Positions 13,679 through 15,271 of a stretch of 15,271 nt of DNA are shown here, piece after piece. How positions within the stretch are numbered: position 1 is the stretch's first letter; each line of letters begins with the position of its first letter. The DNA comes from JACQSR01 sp042577505 (GTDB lineage: Archaea; Nanobdellota; Nanobdellia; Woesearchaeales; JACQSR01). The notes beneath the pieces are model-generated. The model made no database searches, had not been told where the DNA came from, and saw nothing but the letters and a program-made list of their open reading frames with translations. The DNA is taken from assembly GCA_042577505.1 (NCBI GenBank), contig JBHPEA010000034.1, positions 1 through 15,271 of the forward strand, given 5' to 3'. The position numbers were made by a program, and so were the translations under genes.

Positions 13679-13743
13679 GGGCCAAGTTCACTTTTGATTA
13701 AATTGGGCCTGTAGCTCAGCCTGGTTAGAGCGCTGGTCTTATA

Positions 13744-13764
13744 TGGCCAACCAGGCTCCAAGAC
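13744..13764 (+). other. tRNA-Ile intron 1, position 37/38
   Basis: A 21-base insertion at the canonical archaeal site. The outer helix is the anticodon stem CTGGT/GCCAG. The central helix is CTT (13738-13740) with AAG (13760-13762) plus an A·C mismatch. Bulges are TA|T (13742-13744) and AC|A (13763-13765). The inner helix is GGCC/GGCT around AACCA. A competing pairing of CTGGT with ACCAG (13750-13754) exists inside the intron. Confidence 0.75.
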
Positions 13765-13771
13765 AGCCAGA

Positions 13772-13795
13772 AGGATCTAATAAATCCTAGCGAAT
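13772..13795 (+). other. tRNA-Ile intron 2, variable loop (boundaries uncertain)
   Basis: Extra bases lie between the anticodon stem and T-stem. A hairpin GGAT (13773-13776)/ATCC (13784-13787) lies inside. One BHB reading has central GCCA (13766-13769) with TAGC (13788-13791), one mismatch, and GA|A bulges on both sides, giving an intron 13772-13793 and a seven-base variable loop. Cutting at 13795 instead gives the usual AGGTC loop but no good BHB. Confidence 0.5.
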
Positions 13796-14518
13796 GGTCG
13801 AGAGTCCAAATCTCTCCAGGCCCACTTTTTTATTGAACTTTTGGTGGTTATGATACCCAATCAATTTAAGCCACTTATTAACTCGATTAAATCCATTAAT
13901 GCATATCCTATTAGCTACATAATATTTTTTAGAAACTTTATGATAACTAATAAGATCAAATTCCAGTGAATTCTTAATACCTAATCTCGAGAATAATTCA
14001 CTAAGAGATATCACAAGCCTTTTACTTTTTAAACCAGCTTGAAGTGTGGGGTATTTCTTCCCATATTTATTTCTAATAACTAGACTAAAATCTGTATCAA
14101 TCATTCCTCTTAAAAATGAACATATTATAAGATCATCATTACAATTTTTAATAATTCCTGGAATATCACATTTATTTTTAGAACCAATCGGAATCCCAAT
14201 CACACGGGAATAAAAGGTAGCAATAGCGTGTGAATAAAAGTTAAGTCTCCTTTCATTTCCAAATAATCTATCGTTGAAATAGTTAATTTTGTACAATTCC
14301 ATCTTTAGTTGCTTTATGTAGTCTACGTACTGACCTTCCATTACATTACTTGAAAAAGAAAATCCATAGCCCCTCCTGTGGGCCAATCTGAAGAGACTCC
14401 CATCGCCCAGATGAGCTCCAATATCTTCAGCTAATTCTGGAGTAAGATATCTGGGAATTACAATTCCCTTTTGAATGTCTCTTCTACTATATTTCACTTT
14501 ACTCAGGTCAAATTCCAT
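13787..14518 (-). CDS. LAGLIDADG-family homing endonuclease
   Basis: A 243-residue free-standing two-motif LAGLIDADG DNA endonuclease, of the class that cuts long target sites and mobilises introns or inteins. Motif 1 is LAEDIGAHLGDGS (29-41), with catalytic-type Asp39. Motif 2 is FLRGMIDTDFS (135-145), with Asp143; the usual Gly after it is replaced by Phe. The C-terminal INGFNRVNKWLKLIGYHNHQKF resembles the end of archaeal stand-alone enzymes. I choose ATG at 14518, about 26 bases from the TATA box at 14540-14547, so the mRNA is probably leaderless; a TTG at 14533 would be too close. Residues 233-243 (GLERFGLSTIR) are the antisense reading of tRNA-Ile, and the TAG stop falls in that gene's variable-loop intron. 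No intein or intron encloses it. The target may be a tRNA gene, which is inference. Confidence 0.85.
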   Translation of the reverse strand: MEFDLSKVKYSRRDIQKGIVIPRYLTPELAEDIGAHLGDGSLFRLAHRRGYGFSFSSNVMEGQYVDYIKQLKMELYKINYFNDRLFGNERRLNFYSHAIATFYSRVIGIPIGSKNKCDIPGIIKNCNDDLIICSFLRGMIDTDFSLVIRNKYGKKYPTLQAGLKSKRLVISLSELFSRLGIKNSLEFDLISYHKVSKKYYVANRICINGFNRVNKWLKLIGYHNHQKFNKKVGLERFGLSTIR

Positions 14519-14539
14519 GTAATTATTAGACAAGTAAAA

Positions 14540-14547
14540 TTTAAAAA
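14540..14547 (-). promoter_or_regulatory. TATA box for the LAGLIDADG gene
   Basis: TTTTTAAA on the minus strand. The expected start about 26 bases downstream coincides with the ATG at 14518, supporting a leaderless mRNA and that start codon. Confidence 0.6.
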
Positions 14548-14560
14548 CCTCACATTGAAA

Positions 14561-14573
14561 TGGCCATTGGCCA
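14561..14573. other. Paired TGGCCA palindromes upstream of the LAGLIDADG promoter
   Basis: TGGCCA occurs twice one base apart, just upstream of the TATA box at 14540-14547. It could be an operator or chance. The rest of 14574-14645 holds no gene that I can see, only short imperfect palindromes such as TCGAGAA…TTTTCGA. Confidence 0.25.
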
Positions 14574-14645
14574 CTGACTTACCGTCGAGAAGAATTTTCG
14601 AGTGTCTTGTGGAAATTTTCAGATATTCAAGAGAGATATCAGATT

Positions 14646-14691
14646 GAAAAATAATATAACCTAAGTCTCCTTCCCTTTACCTAAAAAATGC
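14646..14691 (+). repeat. 46-bp inverted repeat, left arm
   Basis: Begins GAAAAATAATATAACC and ends CCTAAAAAATGC. It is a perfect reverse complement of 15226-15271. It contains an AT-rich AATAATATAA promoter-like stretch and the ATG of the 118-residue gene (14688). The first inner mismatch is at 14692 against 15225. Confidence 0.95.
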
Positions 14692-15044
14692 AACAAGCTA
14701 GATTAGATGATCTGCTAAGAAGATCACCAATAGAAATTGAGGGGGCTGCAGACAGAGTTATGTATGAAACAGCTTTCGACTTATTATATTCAGGAAGAAG
14801 AGATTCTCGCTACCTCTCAAAAATTCACCCACTAAATACTGTGGGTAACGTCCCTATCGAAGAAAAGAGGGAAAGATTATCAGAAGTATTCAGACTTGAA
14901 CAAAAGTATGTCGAGATGATAAAAAACTTAATCGTACACCAAGCAGACTTAAAGCATTATGACAAATTCGATTCTATGGTTACTTTAGTTTCCTCTATTT
15001 TAAAATTAGCTGTCCAAAATAAGGAAGCTTACATGCACCATTAG
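14688..15044 (+). CDS. Hypothetical protein, 118 residues, helical
   Basis: I do not recognise this protein. The ATG at 14688 lies inside the left inverted-repeat arm, and no ribosome site precedes it. An AATAATATAA stretch at 14650-14659 could be a TATA element giving a leader of only a few bases. The protein is charged and largely helical: MQQARLDDLLRRSP at the N-terminus, a central SKIHPLNTVGNVPIEEKRER turn, and a long C-terminal helix pair (residues 60-115) with hydrophobic spacing that could form a coiled coil or bundle. It has no cysteine, signal peptide or membrane segment and ends with MHH. The stop is 3 bases before the tRNA-Glu promoter motif. Size and helicity would suit a small DNA-binding or accessory protein, but no motif shows it. 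Confidence 0.7.
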   Translation: MQQARLDDLLRRSPIEIEGAADRVMYETAFDLLYSGRRDSRYLSKIHPLNTVGNVPIEEKRERLSEVFRLEQKYVEMIKNLIVHQADLKHYDKFDSMVTLVSSILKLAVQNKEAYMHH

Positions 15045-15045
15045 C

Positions 15046-15060
15046 ACAACTTTTAAATAC
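15046..15060 (+). promoter_or_regulatory. TATA box region for tRNA-Glu
   Basis: ACAACTTTTAAATAC, with the TATA part about 34 bases before the tRNA. The same 15 bases precede tRNA-Ile. It starts right after the stop of the 118-residue gene. Confidence 0.6.
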
Positions 15061-15128
15061 AGATCATATGCACTTCATTCTCGTGATTGCCCCGATGGTG
15101 TAGCCCGGCCAATCATTTCGGATTTTCG

Positions 15129-15163
15129 TGACTGGTTACGTGAAAGCGGAATCGGTTGAAAAC
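15129..15163 (+). other. tRNA-Glu intron 1, position 37/38 (canonical BHB)
   Basis: A 35-base intron with a textbook hBHBh' fold: outer anticodon stem TCGGA/TCCGA; central TTTT (15123-15126) with GAAA (15158-15161); bulges CG|T (15127-15129) and AC|A (15162-15164); inner GACTGGTT (15130-15137) with AATCGGTT (15150-15157). Confidence 0.92.
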
Positions 15164-15184
15164 ATCCGAGGACAGGGGTTCGAA

Positions 15185-15214
15185 TATCTCAGAGAAACTC
15201 TCTGGATGAGAAAG
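15185..15214 (+). other. tRNA-Glu intron 2, T-loop position 59/60
   Basis: A 30-base intron inside the T-loop. The outer helix is the T-stem AGGGG/CCCCT. The central helix is TTC (15179-15181) with GAA (15210-15212) plus a G·A mismatch. Bulges are AA|T and AG|T. The inner helix is ATCT/GGAT then AGAG/CTCT. Shifting by one T gives the same product. Confidence 0.85.
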
Positions 15215-15225
15215 TCCCCTTCGGG

Positions 15226-15271
15226 GCATTTTTTAGGTAAAGGGAAGGAGACTTAGGTTATATTATTTTTC
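15226..15271 (-). repeat. 46-bp inverted repeat, right arm
   Basis: Perfect reverse complement of 14646-14691. It starts in the GCA end of tRNA-Glu, includes the T-run after it, and reaches the last base of the window, so the true length may be greater. Confidence 0.95.

Larger units (their letters stand above)
13705..13824 (+). tRNA. tRNA-Ile (anticodon UAU) with two probable introns
   Basis: The acceptor GGGCCTG pairs with CAGGCCC, discriminator A. The D-arm GCTC/GAGC holds AGCCTGGTTA. The anticodon stem is CTGGT (13733-13737) with GCCAG (13766-13770). Removing 13744-13764 gives the loop CTTATAA, anticodon TAT, which reads AUA as isoleucine. The T-arm is GAGAG/CTCTC with loop TCCAAAT, in which position 55 is C instead of the nearly invariant T. 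A further 22-24 extra bases lie in the variable region. The gene is 120 bases; the mature form would be about 75-77. The 3' end is overlapped on the other strand by the endonuclease frame. A run of six T (13826-13831) follows. A decaying copy is possible because of C55. Confidence 0.85.
15089..15228 (+). tRNA. tRNA-Glu (anticodon UUC) with two introns
   Basis: The acceptor GCCCCGA pairs with TCGGGGC, discriminator A. The D-arm is GTGT/TCAT around AGCCCGGCCAA. The anticodon stem TCGGA/TCCGA holds TTTTCGA after splicing, anticodon TTC. The T-stem AGGGG/CCCCT holds TTCGAAT after removal of a second intron. The gene is 140 bases; without 15129-15163 and 15185-15214 it becomes a normal 75-base tRNA. 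No CCA is encoded. The last three bases are inside the right inverted-repeat arm, and six T follow. Confidence 0.95.

Noticed and set aside
14592..14640. Possible C/D box small RNA upstream of the 118-residue gene
   Set aside because: No proper C, D', C' and D box order can be found.
15112..15230. Minus-strand frame of about 38 codons starting at the ATG in the right repeat arm (MPRRGLSHPES…)
   Set aside because: It is only the antisense of tRNA-Glu and its introns, with no ribosome site; kept as a remark on the inward promoter.

Overview
This AT-rich window is archaeal. TATA-box promoters lie about 25 bases upstream of several genes, some transcripts look leaderless or short-leadered, and the tRNA genes lack an encoded CCA. 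Three of the four tRNA genes carry introns with bulge-helix-bulge (BHB) folds, and there is a LAGLIDADG homing endonuclease. The huge N-glycosylation-sequon-rich secreted protein built of beta-helix, LamG and Ig-like modules, beside a glycine-rich surface protein, resembles gene content of DPANN archaea (Woesearchaeota/Pacearchaeota/Nanoarchaeota-like). That placement is inference, not proof. TGA is used as a stop, so the code is standard.

Layout. Positions 1-10649 hold two large minus-strand genes for exported surface proteins: a ~2,960-residue multidomain protein (1770-10649) and, downstream with its own promoter, a membrane-anchored or secreted glycine-rich protein (1-1658) that runs off the left edge. 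Positions 10770-10960 hold tRNA-Val(UAC) and tRNA-Gly(GCC), the latter with a 32-nt intron splitting the D-loop GG. An MscS-type channel (11024-11839) follows and ends at a hairpin terminator. Next come a tiny 37-residue lipoprotein gene (minus), a divergent SlyD-like FKBP peptidyl-prolyl isomerase (12207-12638) and a convergent 314-residue protein of unknown function (12639-13583).

The right end, 13600-15271, is the most unusual part. A tRNA-Ile(UAU) gene appears to have two introns, and its 3' end is overlapped on the opposite strand by the C-terminus of a LAGLIDADG endonuclease (13787-14518). Then come a 118-residue unknown protein and a tRNA-Glu(UUC) with two introns, one in the anticodon loop and one in the T-loop. 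The last two genes are bracketed by a perfect 46-bp inverted repeat. Its left arm holds the promoter and start codon of the 118-residue gene; its right arm starts inside the last bases of tRNA-Glu and runs exactly to the end of the window.

How parts fit together: the left two thirds look like an envelope and adhesion locus. The middle is housekeeping (tRNAs, osmotic valve, folding catalyst). The right end looks like a small zone of intron and homing-endonuclease activity around tRNA genes. Five introns at four or five different tRNA positions within 4.5 kb, an adjacent endonuclease and an inverted-repeat-bounded segment are the best candidates for something new. The inverted repeat could also be an assembly fold-back, because it ends at the window edge.
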